Shown here: positions 1 through 11,403 of the stretch, piece by piece | How the letters are laid out: each line of letters opens with the position of its first letter | How positions within the stretch are numbered: position 1 is the first letter of the stretch | Assembly: GCA_030765055.1 (NCBI GenBank) | Contig: CM060953.1 | Coordinates: 97,219,701 to 97,283,700, forward strand | Source: Mantis religiosa | Taxonomy: Eukaryota; Arthropoda; Insecta; Mantodea; Mantidae | Length of the DNA stretch: 64,000 bases | Reading direction: 5' to 3' | Notes under the pieces: generated by a model | The model's input: the letters and a program-made list of their open reading frames with translations, nothing else | The model's database searches: none | Told to the model about the DNA's origin: nothing | Position numbers and translations under genes: made by a program

Positions 1-2
1 CT

Positions 3-362
3 CCGGAAGCGAAACAGCCAGCGATCGAGTATGTGGAGAACTTGGTGGACCATCTCCACGACATGCACGAGATGGCTCGCCAGAACATCCAGAAGGCGAG
101 CGACCGCATGAAGACCAGGTATGACAGGCAAGCCAACAGCCAAGGGTTCCAGCAAGGTGACCTAGTCTGGTTGTACCGGCCTACCCGGACCAAGGGACGG
201 TGCCCGAAGCTCCAGCAGCCATGGCAAGGACCGTACCAGGTGGTGAAGAGGATTAACGACGTGGTCTACCGCATCCAGAAGGTTCCCCGAGGGAAGATGT
301 TGGTGGTACACCTGGATCGTCTAGCCCGCTATGATGGTGCTGTTCGGGACGACCAGCTTTGA
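3..362 (+). CDS. Integrase C-terminal region of gypsy element E1 (5' end outside window)
   Basis: This is an open frame from the window edge to a stop at 360-362. It encodes the end of a retroviral-type integrase: a region rich in DRMKTRYDRQA-type residues, a basic segment ending GDLVWLYRP, and the chromodomain-like tail ending HLDRLARYDGA. In life this part binds DNA next to the catalytic core during insertion of the cDNA. No frameshift is visible in the part seen. The ATG/GTG starts inside it are not real starts, because the frame continues upstream out of the window. The same segment occurs in E2 near 4033-4400 and in E3 near 16453-16800. Confidence 0.85.
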   Translation, partial: PEAKQPAIEYVENLVDHLHDMHEMARQNIQKASDRMKTRYDRQANSQGFQQGDLVWLYRPTRTKGRCPKLQQPWQGPYQVVKRINDVVYRIQKVPRGKMLVVHLDRLARYDGAVRDDQL

Positions 363-373
363 GGAGGGAGCAG

Positions 374-797
374 TGTCACCCAGTTATCGGGAAGCACCAC
401 AAACAACAGCTGAGAAGGGGCCGGAGGCCACGCCACGCCCACTCATCTGTCTCCTGTCACTAACTGAGGGGTGATTTGCGGTAGTGTCACCGGTCCCTCG
501 TTGTTTCTCTCCCCTTCTCCGGTGGTCTGGAACGTTCGGTGATTAGAGACTTCTAGAAAAACACTGACATTCCTATAAAAAGGTTTTGAGAGAGACACTT
601 AGTTAGTGTTTGACGTGCTAGTGAAGTAGCGCCGTGTACGTGCATCGGAACGATAACGGACGAACTGGTGAATCGTAATTGTGTGCATTACGTAATTTTG
701 TGTAATTGGCAAGTGTTTAACTGTAAGTCGGTGGAAATAAAGAACATTTTTGAGTGGTGAAATTGGACTTTTCATTTCACGAACCCACAAAGTCACA
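374..797 (+). repeat. 3' LTR of E1
   Basis: The LTR begins TGTCACC directly after the polypurine tract and ends AAAGTCACA. It therefore shows TG...CA type ends and the short inverted TGT/ACA termini seen in E2 and E3. A TATA box (TATAAAA, 574-580) marks the likely start of R, and AATAAA (736-741) is the likely polyadenylation signal. The second half resembles the E3 LTRs much more than the E2 LTRs. Confidence 0.85.
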
Positions 798-3497
798 ATA
801 TGTTGCACAGATACCATTCCCTGGCCTTTCAACAATATTGTTGCAACCAGGCTTGTAAGGGGAATGAAGGGCTTACAATCCTAAGACACAACTAGGAACG
901 TAGCTATTGGAAGGATTGGGAAAATCAGATGGTAGAGCTAATTGGTAGGGGTTGAAGATAACACCTGATGTCAAACCACATTAACAAATATATTCTATGA
1001 TTCGGTAGAGCGAAACAAGGCACTCCCTCATCCTGAAGAGATCAGAGATACAATTGAAATATTATATAAATTATAACATGATGAACTGTACCTTTGGTTC
1101 AGGGTTGCGGAGGTGTCTGAACTGCTATATGATCGTCTTCTTCTTCCGGGCTGAGCACACAGCAACAGACTTCAGCCCTGACAGACTTAATCCGTCGACT
1201 CAATAATCCAAAAATCCTCTCGGATACTGACTTACATAATTTAAATAGGGATCCCACCAAAATGGCCGTTAATCGCCAAGTCAGCGTTTCTCACAATCGT
1301 GCGGTCCTTCTGGTGGTTCCCATGCCAAATTCATAATTTCTGCTTGGTCCTTCCTGCTTGTTGCTTCCTAGTATTGTACTTATGCAGTTAAGGTTTACAT
1401 GAGTTTTCTCAATTTACCTTTGTTTAGTTGACAAAGCAGGAAGTATCCAACAGTTCAATGACTTACCTCTTCATCCAGCGATGTGAACCAACCGATTCAC
1501 GCAGACGTATTCAAATTTGCAGCATAGGGAATGAAATGTTAAATTCCAATAACTAGAATTCTTTCCAAAATTAGTTCACACCTTATACGCAACACATCCC
1601 CACCGTTTAGTTGTTGCTGTCCTCAGCAATAACAAAGAAAGAACGGGGTAAAAAACTTCAGTGGAGAAGGGACGGGAATGAGGTACCGCAGATTGCCTTT
1701 GGAGTATCCGGCATTGAACGAAGTCCAGAGTTTTATAGAGAGACACTGTTCCATCACTACGAGTCTTGTCATATAATTTGGGAGGCACTTCACAACACAT
1801 TGGCACTGACAAATCAAAAGAGTTACTCTTAGCTTTGTTAACATGGCCCTATAGCTCCTAACAATATCGTACATTATCAGGATGTGACTGTCAAGATTTT
1901 GTGTGTGCTTCCTGCTTCAGCCTGGATTGTCTGTAATAGTCTTTTAGAGCCGGGAAACCACTGAAAAGCTTCAGGTGTGGCTTGCTGTCTATCTGATGTC
2001 GTGTTCGAGTGTACTGTGCTCTTCGGTGTTGATTAGAAAAAGTCTGTACTGAAGAGCCGACAAAAGGTTTGAAGGTGGAGTGTACAGTTTGTGAGATAAT
2101 CCAACTGACTTTTGCTCTCCTACCTCAGCTTGGTCTGAGTCCTTGCAGATGAGTGAATAAGAACATGAAAGAGTGACTGGTGGCTTTGTTTAAGTCACTC
2201 TCAGAGTGTTTTGAGTCCCGCTATGTATAGTTGCCTTGTCTTTTACCCAGGGTTTCACAGTGGTAGTAGCCATCCTTTGAAGTCGAGCACCTCCTCCGGA
2301 AAGGTAGACTGTCTTTCCAGGTAACGTGACACTCCTGATGTGCAGATCATCTGCAGTGTATGCTTTTTCCAGGAAAATACCAGCTCCTAGGGTCCATGTC
2401 TCCAAAAAACTCCTTATGATATCTCTCTGGTAATCATGTCTCTGGTGTCCGGTGAATCTCGTCCAGGTATACGCAACAGTAAATAACACAGAATTAGGAT
2501 GACACACAAAAATATTTTCATAGGGTTGGTATTGATAAATCGCATGGGAATCTGATGTGATGGGAGATCTTCCAGGTATTACAATACAAAACGAAATCAT
2601 TTGCAGTGGTTACTAAAATTTTTGCTAAGAAAAGAATTGAGTACAATTTGGAGTTAAAGTACTCCCGGGCCTTAAAGTACTCACATGTAGTAAGTCACCA
2701 TTAAGGTAGTTGTCTCATGTGGTTATGAGAACTCCTAAGTGGTTTACCGGGAAAATACGAGTCAGTTGGAGAATTTAATGTCATATCGGCACGTTGGCCA
2801 TAGTAGCACAATGGTAGTGCGGCTGGACGGAAACCAGAAGATCCGTGGTTCAAATCCCGGCTATGGCATTGAATTTTTCAGTCTGACTCTACGTTTCCAC
2901 AATATAGGACATAATTTATAAAAATTGTGTGCAGCAATTTGACAGAATAGTATGTGTTGAGTTAAACATATGCTTCGCAGGCGTTTGTCATACTACTGTT
3001 ATTGGTCTAGGGAGCATTAGAGTTAAACGTATTTGCATTGCTTTCTTACATAACATGTCTTCAGAGTAAGTGATAACAACTTTTACTGTGGGAGAAGTAA
3101 CTCTGGCATTCGCTAGGATAAAGTAAACTATTGAAACAAGAGACATGCTGTTTAAAAAAGATCTGATCAAAGATATTGTTAACCAATATCGATTCTGTTT
3201 CCTGAGGTTAATGTATAAAATAATATTATCTAATGTTGAAAGCAACTGTATTGAATTAAATGTCAGTGGGCTATCATATAAATGAAATGTTAAGTGACAA
3301 TGATTATGTTTTCTCTTGTTTATTAATCCCTAATAAATTTTGAAATGCTCTATGGCATCTTCAGTACAATTTATTACTGAAGGGGTAATTGTAATAAAAG
3401 TATAGGTTTTTATTGTAAGTTCCATAGCACAATGTCAGAAAATAAAACTCAACAGATGGGTTAGTTCAGTCATTGTTATTGGTTATATTATACATAC
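798..3497. other. Intergenic, no gene recognised
   Basis: Apart from the tRNA-like sequence at 2797-2868, I see no coding region I can identify. Open frames here are short and lack recognisable motifs. The longest, 136 codons on the minus strand at 2190-2600, resembles nothing I know. The segment around 1630-1830 contains overlapping open frames on both strands without recognisable domains and could be an old element relic. Confidence 0.5.
2797..2868 (+). tRNA. tRNA-like sequence (tRNA pseudogene or SINE head)
   Basis: A 72-nt stretch folds like a tRNA. The 7-bp acceptor stem is perfect (GCCATAG with CTATGGC) and the D arm has a GCAC/GTGC stem. There is a partly paired anticodon arm and a T-loop-like GGTTCAAATCC that matches the pol III B box. 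Against a working tRNA, the T stem has two mismatches, the anticodon stem has one, and the base before the anticodon is C instead of T. A tRNA-derived retroposon head is the other reading: the preceding bases resemble the CATATCGG motif of the SINE tail near 58800. Confidence 0.4.
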
Positions 3498-3501
3498 ATA
3501 T

Positions 3502-4021
3502 TGTGACTTTGTGGGTTCGTAGAATTAAAAGGCAGAGTTGCAGAAATTAAAAATCTCCTTTATTTCCGTAGCAATACACTGTTCAATTCTCATGTAACAA
3601 CATTACATCGCATATACACAGTCTTCCAAGGTCGATGACAATAACACACCGTGACAGCTGATTACATTAACTCTCGTTACAACAACACAGCTGGATGTCT
3701 CTCATTTCACAACTGTCCTGCTGGCGTCTCACAATCCCTTATATATCACATTCATGATTATCCAGACTGTTCTATCAATCACTAGATGCTTCTGGAAAAC
3801 AAGGCATATAATGACGTAATCCGAATATTCTACCACCTTCGAGAAACGTAACTTACTCTATGCCGGCGAGTCCTTTACGTCAGTTATCGCTTGCCGGCAC
3901 TATCTGTTTTCACTAAATGCGCTATCGTCAACTGCTTAGCAAGACTCATTATTACCATGAAACTTTATCCGCCGACTGTTTTCTTATTTGTGACGAAACT
4001 TGTATGCCTGTTGCCGTGACA
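3502..4021 (-). repeat. 3' LTR of E2
   Basis: 520 bp. On the minus strand it starts TGTCACGG and ends AAAGTCACA. It holds a TATA-like ATATATAAGG (about 3737-3746, minus) and an AATAAA signal near 3560. It abuts the purine-rich GAGGAGGGAGCAG (minus, just right of 4021). Confidence 0.9.
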
Positions 4022-4032
4022 CTGCTCCCTCC

Positions 4033-5341
4033 TCAAGGCTGGTCGTTCCGAACAGCTCCATCGTAGCGGGCCAGACGATCCAAGTGTACCACCAGCATCT
4101 TCCCTCGGGGCACCTTCTTGATGCAGTAGACCACGTCGTTAATCATCTTCACCACTCGGTACTGTCCTTGCCATTGTTGCTGTAGTTTCGGGCATCGTCC
4201 CTTGGTCCGATTAAAGCGGTACAACCAGACTAGGTCAGCCTGCCGGAAACCTTGGCTGTTGGCTTGCCTGTCGTATTGGGTCTTCATGCGGTCGCTCGCC
4301 TTCTGAATGTTCTGACGAGCCATCTGATGCATGTCGCGGAGATGGTCCACCAGGTTCTCCACGTACTCGGTTGCTGGCTGTTTTGCGTACGGGGGGCTTC
4401 CAACAGCCAGATCCCAGGGGAGGTGTAACTCTCGGCCGAACATTAAGCTGGCTGGTGTCATTCCAGTGGTGTCGTGTGTTAACGAGCGGCAGGCAAGCAA
4501 GAACAGTGGTACCTTGACGTCCCAGTATCGCTGTAGGCTGGCCACGACCTTCCTCAGGTGCTTTTCTAAGGTACCTCTCTACCATGCCCTCCGACTGTGG
4601 ATGTAGGGGTGTGGTGTGGGTCTTGTTTCCCCAAGTCTTTCTAGTGCCTCATTTATCAGGTTGGATTCAAAATTGGTGTCCTGGTCGCTGTGGAGCTCTA
4701 ACGGCACCCCAAATCAGCAGAACACGTGCTCCGCAAGGCAGTCCATGATTGTCTTCGCCTACTGGTTGGGAATGGCATACACCTCCGGCCACTTGGTGAA
4801 GTAGTCCACGACCACCATCAGGTACTTGTTGCCGCGGTCAGACACTGGGAATGGTCCAGCTATGTCGACGACGATTCGTTTTAATGGAACTCCGACGTTG
4901 TGTTGCTGCATGCGACCCCGGCTCCTAGTCTGGGGGCCGCGACTCGCCGCGTGCACATGACATTAACGGCACCATCTGTCAGCGTCTACTCGGAGCCTCA
5001 GCCAGTAGTAGCGCTGTAAAGTTTTTCGGTCGTTCGGTTTACTCCTGGATGTCCTCCTGAAGTACCGGCGTGCACTTCCTCCAAGACTTCCAGGACCTTA
5101 CTTCGGGGAAGTACTAACTACTCCCTCTGCGTCTTCCCAACAGGTGATTCCCATACCGGAACAGCACGCCCTCTCTTGTCTTCAATGGTTCCCGTTGGGC
5201 CCAGTACGACTTGTAGGTGGCGCTCCTCGGTGCGATGTCCTCCCAGGTTGGTCTTGTCCCTGCCTCCACTTCTCTCAAGAGTGGCCCCAAGTCTGCGTCT
5301 GCTAGCTGCCCGCTCCTCAGGTCTGCGCTATCCCAATCCAT
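4033..5341 (-). pseudogene. Integrase of gypsy E2, broken
   Basis: This is a retroviral-type integrase in several frames. From the N-terminal side come a linker after RNase H (5114-5341), the start of the catalytic core VDIAGPFPVSDRG followed by VVVDYFTKWPEVYAIPNQ (4759-4956), and the core end plus C-terminal tail (4033-4545) finishing HLDRLARYDGA. The H2C2 finger region (about 4956-5110) and the block carrying the second and third acidic residues (about 4560-4760) are out of frame. The intact counterpart in E3 (16569-17825) shows the order clearly. It would insert element cDNA into the genome; this copy cannot. Confidence 0.85.
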
Positions 5342-6913
5342 CCGCAGGCACTGCCGTGACTACTCGGACTGCTGCGGCACGATCTTTCTCTTCCACTCTT
5401 ATCCATTGGCCGCACTCCTCTGGGCAGGGTCTTTGAGACATGGTGTCTGCGTTACCTTGTCTCTTCCTTCTACGATGTTCAGAAGTGAAGTCGTACTCCT
5501 GCAGCCTCTGGATCCAACGTGCTGTCTGGTCTTCCAGGTTCTTAAAGCTCAGTAGCCAGGTTAGGGTGGAATGGTCAGTCCTAAGGCGGAATGGCTGACC
5601 GTACAGGTACTTGTGGAGGTGCTCCAAGGTCTTTACTACCGCCAAAAATTGTCGCCGGGTAACGCAGTAGTTCTTCTCTGTCTTGGATGGCGTCTTGCTG
5701 TAGTAGGCTATCATCCGCTCGTGGCCGTTTTGAACTTGCGATAGGACGCCTCCAATGCAATGGTCGCTGGCGTCGGTTTCAACAATGAAAGTACCACCTG
5801 GTTCTGGAAATCCCAAAATAGGAGCACTGCACAGTGTCTTCTTCAGGTGCTGGAAAGCGTGTTCAGCGTCCTCCGTCCACACATAGAGCCGCTGTTCCTC
5901 TGTCAGGCGGATAAGGGGTTTGGTGATGTTGGAGAACCCCTTTATGAAACGGCGGTAATAACTGCACAGCCCCAGGAAACTGCGGAACTCTAGCTTATCC
6001 TTTGGCCGAGGCCAATCTCTCACAGCTTGGGTTTTCTCCGGGTCTGTGGCCACTCCGGTTGGTGAGACTATGTGGCCTAAGTAGATAACTTCTTTGAGGA
6101 AGAGCTGGCACTTCCTCGCGTTCAGCTTCAAGTTGGTTGCCTGCAGTCTCTGTAACACCTTGCACAGGTTGTCGAGATGGTCTTCGAACGTCTTGCCGAA
6201 AATGATGATGACATCTAAGTATAGCAGGCATGTGTCATATGTCAATCCTCTCATTACTGATTCGACGAGGCGTTGAAATGTGGCTGGTGCATTGCAGATG
6301 CCAGAGGACGTATCTGTGAACTGCCAAAGCCCTTGGCCCGTCGAGAAAGCAGTCTTTTCCTTGTCTCTTGGGTCTAGAGCCACCTGACAGTAACCCGACT
6401 TCAGGTCCAGGGTCGAGAACCACTGTGCACCAGCTAGCGTGTCCAGGGTATCGTCAATCCGGAGTAAGGGGAAACAGTCCTTCCGGGTGACAGCGTTCAG
6501 CTTCCTGTAGTCCACGCAGAAGCGTAGCTCACCGTTCTTCTTCCTCACCAGACCTACAGGAGAACACCAAGGGCTCTCAGACCCTTCAGTCCCTCTCTGG
6601 ATTTCATGTGGTCTACCGTATCCCGTACCGCCGCTTGTTTCGCCAACGGAACGCGTCTAGGTAGGTGCCGAATAGGTCGGGCGTCTCCAGTGTCGATGCG
6701 GTGAAGCACTTTATCCGTCCGGCCGTAGTCACTGTCGCCTTGGCTGAAGACGCGCTGGTATCGCCTCAGTAGTTGTCGAACTTTTCCAGCTGTTCTGCGG
6801 CCAGGTAGTCGGCTGCCCATTCCAATAAGCCTTCCAGCCGGGGCCCCAGGTGTTGAGTCGGCACCGGCTCCTGTGTCTTGTCGATAGCTGTCACGCTGAC
6901 CACGGGCTCGCAA
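5328..6913 (-). pseudogene. Reverse transcriptase-RNase H of gypsy E2, inactivated
   Basis: The largest open part, 5328-6548, encodes RT fingers/palm (FCVDYRKLNAVTRKDCFPL, then FSTLDLKSGYCQVALD), thumb, and RNase H (VETDASDHCIGGVLSQVQ, RTDHSTLTWLLSFKNL). The catalytic YxDD box reads YLDVII, so the second aspartate is valine and polymerase activity would be lost. The upstream part (6554-6913), with the palm lead-in (RVPLAKQAAVRD), is in another frame. In E3 the same box is YLDDII, so valine is a mutation of this copy and not a family trait. Confidence 0.9.
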
Positions 6914-6971
6914 GTCCCCAGCTCCGTTCCGGCCTGGACGCCGTGATCGGTGTCTGCCAGGTTGAGCAGCC

Positions 6972-7761
6972 TCATGGCACCTCCTCTCGGCACGGCAATA
7001 ATGTCCTGGCTACACAGAGTCCGGGTACAGGTCTCATCTGGTCCAGCATCATGTTCTTCGTCCGCTGGCCTTCCAGTCGCGCCGTCACCACCACCTCGCT
7101 TCTCGCGGGCACCACCACGTCTACCTTCAAGATGACCCTGCACATTCCAAGGCGCTCATCATGTTGCCGGAGTATCACCTCTTCTCCATTGAGCCGCAGG
7201 ACCTTCCTGGCGACCGTCGCCTCGAGGCTCTTGAGGGTATCCAATCCCACTATCATGTCCTCAGCCACCTTCGCGACGTACGGCACTCCTTCCCAAGGTC
7301 TACTTTAGCAGTGCCTCCTTCTCCACAGGCAAGGTGTGACCCGATGCCGTCACAAGCTGGTATGGTCGGTTCGGCTTCCTTGTCGGCAAACCCTTCGCCG
7401 CGACAGGTCTGATGATTGTCACGGCTGCCCCGGTGTCCACCAGCAGCACGCGGCACGGCTTCCCTCTCACCCAACCGTCCGCGATAAGGCTGTCATCCAT
7501 ACGCCGGCTAAAGACGCGCAGTGCCACTCGAGGAGATGATGGTGATGGCGCCGACGTGCCCCTCTCCCCGATGGGCCTGACTCGTTCTTCCGGCTCCTCT
7601 TCCTGGTGTAGGCAGTCTCTCTCCAGGTGTCCCGGCTGTTCACACCCCCAACACAGGCCACTAGGTCTTCGCCGGCGTCCCTCGGCTGGTCTTCTGTCTC
7701 CGGTGTACCGAACAATCCTCGTTCTCGACGTCGGGATAGCTGTTACCTTGGCCACCTCCAT
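6972..7761 (-). pseudogene. Gag zinc knuckle and aspartic protease of gypsy E2, frameshifted
   Basis: One frame (7300-7761) carries a CCHC zinc knuckle (CWGCEQPGHLERDC) followed by the retropepsin active-site motif VDTGAAVTIIRP. The rest of the protease (GLDTLKSLEATV, RKVLRLNGEEVIL) continues in a different frame at 6972-7286. In an intact element the protease cleaves the Gag-Pol polyprotein in the particle. E3 has the equivalent region at 19559-20244. Confidence 0.85.
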
Positions 7762-7999
7762 CCTTAATGCTGCCGTTAGCGCCTCGTGGATGGTTTTAAA
7801 GCGCCGAGCATTAGGCGCTGACGAATCTCCCTGTCTCGTACCCCGTCAACGAATGTGTAGGCAGCTTCCCGGGATACGAACTCTGGAGGGAGGTCGACTA
7901 GAGCCTTGCTAGCCAGGTGCTCAGCTGCCAGGGCGAACTCCTGCATCGTCTCCCCTGGCTGCTGTGACCTTGCCTTTAGCTGGCTACGGTACGCTGCGG

Positions 8000-8791
8000 C
8001 TAAGCGGTTGTTTCCAAAACGCTTCTACAGGCCTCCCAGATGTCCTTGGGCACCGCCGCTGTCTGGACCCTGTTCAGAACTTCCACAGCCCGTCCCTGGA
8101 GGCTAGCTATTAACTGTGCGGCCTCTTCCTCTGGCGACCACTTGTTGTGTTTGGGCACAGTGTCGAATTGACGGCGGAAGACTTCGAAAGTAGTTGCGCC
8201 GTCGTATTTAGGAAGTTTGACGCTAGCAGATGTGTCGTGTCCCGGCGCGTCGACCTTTAAATCCTTTAACCTCCTGCCGACGACGTCCTCCACCATGGCG
8301 TTCAGGGACTTTGTGCTGCTGTCGGCCTTTCCCTCCAGCTCGTTTACCCGGCTCGCCAGGTCTTCGATGCACTCGTCCATTTGACACATCCGCTTGCCCA
8401 GCTCCGTGACGTCATTCCTCACGCCGGTCAACTGCTCTTCAAACTTTGCGGCGAGGGCCTCGTTTGCTGCTTTCATCTCCGTGGTCAATTCGGCCATCTT
8501 GTCGGCCAGGCTATCGTTTGCCGTTCTCATTTCCTTCAGTTCCGCTGCCAAGTTGTTATTTGTGGTCTCCAGATTCGCGGCCAGGCTGTTATTTGCTGCT
8601 TCTGTTTTTGCAGTGAGGTTGTCGTTTGCCGTCTTCATTTCTGTCAGTTCCACGGCCAAGCTATTATTTGCCGCTTTCATTTCCGAGGTCAGTTCGGCCT
8701 TCATTTCCATCATCTTCTTCAAAATCTTTTCCAATGCCGCGTCCATGGCTGTAATGTTCGGTGATGTTGTCATCCCGCTTCCTGACACCAA
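8000..8791 (-). pseudogene. Gag of gypsy E2, coiled-coil rich N-terminal part
   Basis: An open frame of 263 codons begins just inside the primer-binding site. Its first 120 residues are almost entirely an imperfect repeat of about 12-14 residues around ANNSLA/ANDSLA with leucine and alanine at heptad-like spacing, so a long coiled coil is expected. The following part (residues about 190-260) has the capsid-like segment (VKLPKYDGATTFEVFRRQF) seen in arthropod gypsy Gags. The frame ends early near 8000, where the E3 homologue continues (WEALENRFGNHR), so a frameshift lies there. The zinc knuckle downstream belongs to the same original polyprotein. Confidence 0.8.
8775..8790 (-). promoter_or_regulatory. 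Primer-binding site of E2
   Basis: Two bases inside the 5' LTR, the minus strand reads TGGTGTCAGGAAGCGG. It is placed and starts (TGG) like a site for the 3' end of a tRNA primer for minus-strand synthesis. E3 has TGGTGTCGGAAACGGG in the same place. I cannot assign the tRNA with certainty. Confidence 0.65.
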
Positions 8792-8792
8792 T

Positions 8793-9275
8793 TGCGACTT
8801 TGTGGGTTCGTAGAATTAAAAGGCCGAGTTGCAGAAATTAAAAATCTCCTTTATTTCCGTAGCAATACACTGTTCAATTCTCAGGTAACAACATTACATC
8901 GCATATACACAATCTTCCAAGGTCGATGACAATGACAAACCGTGACAGCTGATTACATTAACACTCGTTACAACAACACAGCTGGATGTCTCTCATTTCA
9001 CAACTGTCCTGCTGGCGTGTGTCCCTTGTATATCACGTTCATGATTATGCAGACTGTTCTGTCAATCACTAGATGTTTCTGGAAAACAAGGCCTCTAATG
9101 ACGTAATTCGAATATTCTACCACCTTCGAGAAACGTAACTTACTCTATGCCGGCGAGTCCTTTACACTAAACGCGCTATCATCAACTGCTTAGCAAGGCT
9201 CATTATTTCCATGATACTTTATCCGCCCACTGTTTTCTTATTTGTGCCGAAACTTTTATGCCTGTTGCCGTGACA
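8793..9275 (-). repeat. 5' LTR of E2
   Basis: 483 bp. It has the same ends as the partner LTR at 3502-4021. It lacks a segment of about 35 bp that the partner has after GAGTCCTTTAC. Flanked outside by ATAT (9276-9279). Confidence 0.9.
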
Positions 9276-9279
9276 ATAT

Positions 9280-11354
9280 CAAGAACAGTATTATGAGCTT
9301 TTAAGTTTGTGCTGTAGACTGAAATAAGGGTCATTCACAAGAGTAGGTGCACGATAGTTTGAGGGATTTAAAATGATAAATTGAGTGCTTGTAAAATGCC
9401 ACAAGAAGAAGAAGTTGATTGAAAGAAATTTAATAATCTTCACCTACTTACAATTAAGACAAGTGACGGGTGTTTTTACACATATTTAAGGGCGAGTTGA
9501 GCAAACATATCTGAATTCTACGACTTAGAACGTGAGGTAACACCTGAGGTTAAAAAGAAAATTCTGTCCCTTCCTTTGGATTATTTTTCTTTCAGTCATT
9601 TTCCTTGTTAGTGAATCATCATTGGCAAAACAACTATTTAGAAAATCTTAGGATTTGCAGTTATCTCTATTGAGCTATACTACCGCTGTCATTATTTACT
9701 ATAAGCTAATAAAGGGTGGGCATCCCTTCATAGCAGAAAACTTCTCATTTACGCTACGTAGCAATTATTCACCTTTCATTTATAGTTGCTTATAGGGAAA
9801 ACGCTCGCGCGAAAAATTCCTTTTATATCACCATTAGGGGCCTAAACGCCTGTATGTTTGGCGATAACCGAAGGGTGTAGCCTCTGTCATTCACACATTA
9901 TAAAACTGAACTCTAAAAGTACAAACTTATAGCTTAGAAGCTTGAAACCTGAGAATATCATGGTATGTGCATATCTTTTCATTAAGATTGTCTCCGAACA
10001 TCTTGCGATGGATTCGGGACAGAACACATTAAAACTGGAATCTATAACCACATAAAAATAGCCTCTAAGAGAGCCTAGCGGTTCTCTCTTAGGATCAAGG
10101 TTACTAAGAAAAACATTATTTTAACAAATCCTAAGCAATTGGTTATATTGGTCATAACATATAACTTTAAGCACAGTAAATATAAGGTCACATTGAACTG
10201 TTTTATAATTAAAAACAAGTAGTATCACTGGTGTATTTTAAAAGCATGAAGAGGGTTAAAATAAGACAAAGACGATTATTTCTAATGCGGTTGATAACAA
10301 AATATAAGCATATTAAAGCTTATAAACGGAGTTTGGATTTTTATTAAGAGGATAATAAGAAAGATTGCAATTGTATAACATTCTTAGGAGCAAAGGAGTT
10401 CATGCCATGGACGAAGGATGTTTGCTTGTCGAAAGTGTGATTTTGCTGTTGTAAATTCCGGTTTGCTATGTCAACGATTCTCAAAGCCACTGTGGCGGAA
10501 GTTTTTCGGGTATGAACAAAAGGTTTCTGTACGCTTTTGCTGGCTAAACGTGCTTTCGGGAAACGTGATGATCATATCTTGCATGACTGAAATTTTCTAG
10601 GAGACAAATGTTATATGTAGAGTAGTTGTATTTATTAAATACGGTAGAAAGGTATAAAAGCAGTTTTCTGTTGCAAACAAAAGAGAGAAAACTTATGAAT
10701 TAAATATACGTTAACTTATAACCAAGGTTTAGGGACTTCGATGAAGGAAAGGCATCATATTGTTCCTAGAAAAATATAAGTTTATGCGAAAATATGCTTT
10801 ACCTTGAGATTTATTGTAGTCAGATATTAAGTAGAAATAATAGGTAATACGCCACTGCACTAACTAACCTAGCTTGTGGAAGTTTCCTCTCTAGGCGGCG
10901 ATAATTTATTTTTAACTGAAATACATAAAGACGGTTTAGCTATAAATAGCTATTGATATCAAATAAATTCACACGTAGAAAAAAAAGAAACATTTACTAA
11001 GGAAAGGCATGAAATAAGTATGGAAATATTATTATTAGTATTGTTTAAAGTAATATAAGCTTAGATAAATACTGTAAACAGTTATGTCCAAAAGAGGTCA
11101 CCATATAATTAGATGCCCTATATGAATGCATAATGTCAGGTGTGGGTCGCAAGACATTTCAAAGCATCAACTTGGTTTCCAAACGAACACACGTGCAACC
11201 GTTGTTCACGCGAATGCAGAGGTAGCATCAGTACAACAATCATGTCATTCTGGGAAATGCTAGCGAAGTAAAGTCGTTGGCTATGGAAGCTTTAGCAAGA
11301 CAGAATTCAGTCCAGCGATGTCCTCGTATGGAAATGTACAGTCTCCGAGAAAAG

Positions 11355-11403
<49 letters not shown>

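Larger units (their letters stand above)
1..797 (+). mobile_element. E1: Ty3/gypsy LTR retrotransposon, 3' end only
   Basis: The window opens inside a gypsy-type retrotransposon on the plus strand. What remains is the end of the integrase reading frame, a purine-rich tract (GAGGAGGGAGCAG) just before position 374, and one LTR. The integrase tail and the LTR are closely similar to those of E2 and E3 on the opposite strand, so all three belong to one family. The U5 end of the LTR (ACGAACCCACAAAGTCACA) is shared by all copies. The 5' part lies outside the window, so the target-site duplication cannot be checked. Confidence 0.88.
3502..9275 (-). mobile_element. E2: Ty3/gypsy LTR retrotransposon, full length, decayed
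   Basis: This is a complete minus-strand element: LTR at 8793-9275, primer-binding site, gag, CCHC knuckle, protease, reverse transcriptase, RNase H, integrase, LTR at 3502-4021. The 4-bp flanks are identical: ATAT at 3498-3501 and at 9276-9279. All genes carry frameshifts or stops, and the RT active-site aspartate is changed. The two LTRs differ by substitutions and by a deletion of about 35 bp in the 8793-9275 copy (after GAGTCCTTTAC), so the insertion is not recent. Confidence 0.93.

Noticed and set aside
2190..2600. 136-codon open frame on the minus strand
   Set aside because: Uneven composition, no recognisable domain and no neighbouring support. Kept only as a mention in the intergenic note.
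7253..7912. Several overlapping plus- and minus-strand frames in the gag-protease region
   Set aside because: GC-rich retroelement coding sequence gives long shadow frames. Only the frame with the zinc knuckle and DTGA motif is real.
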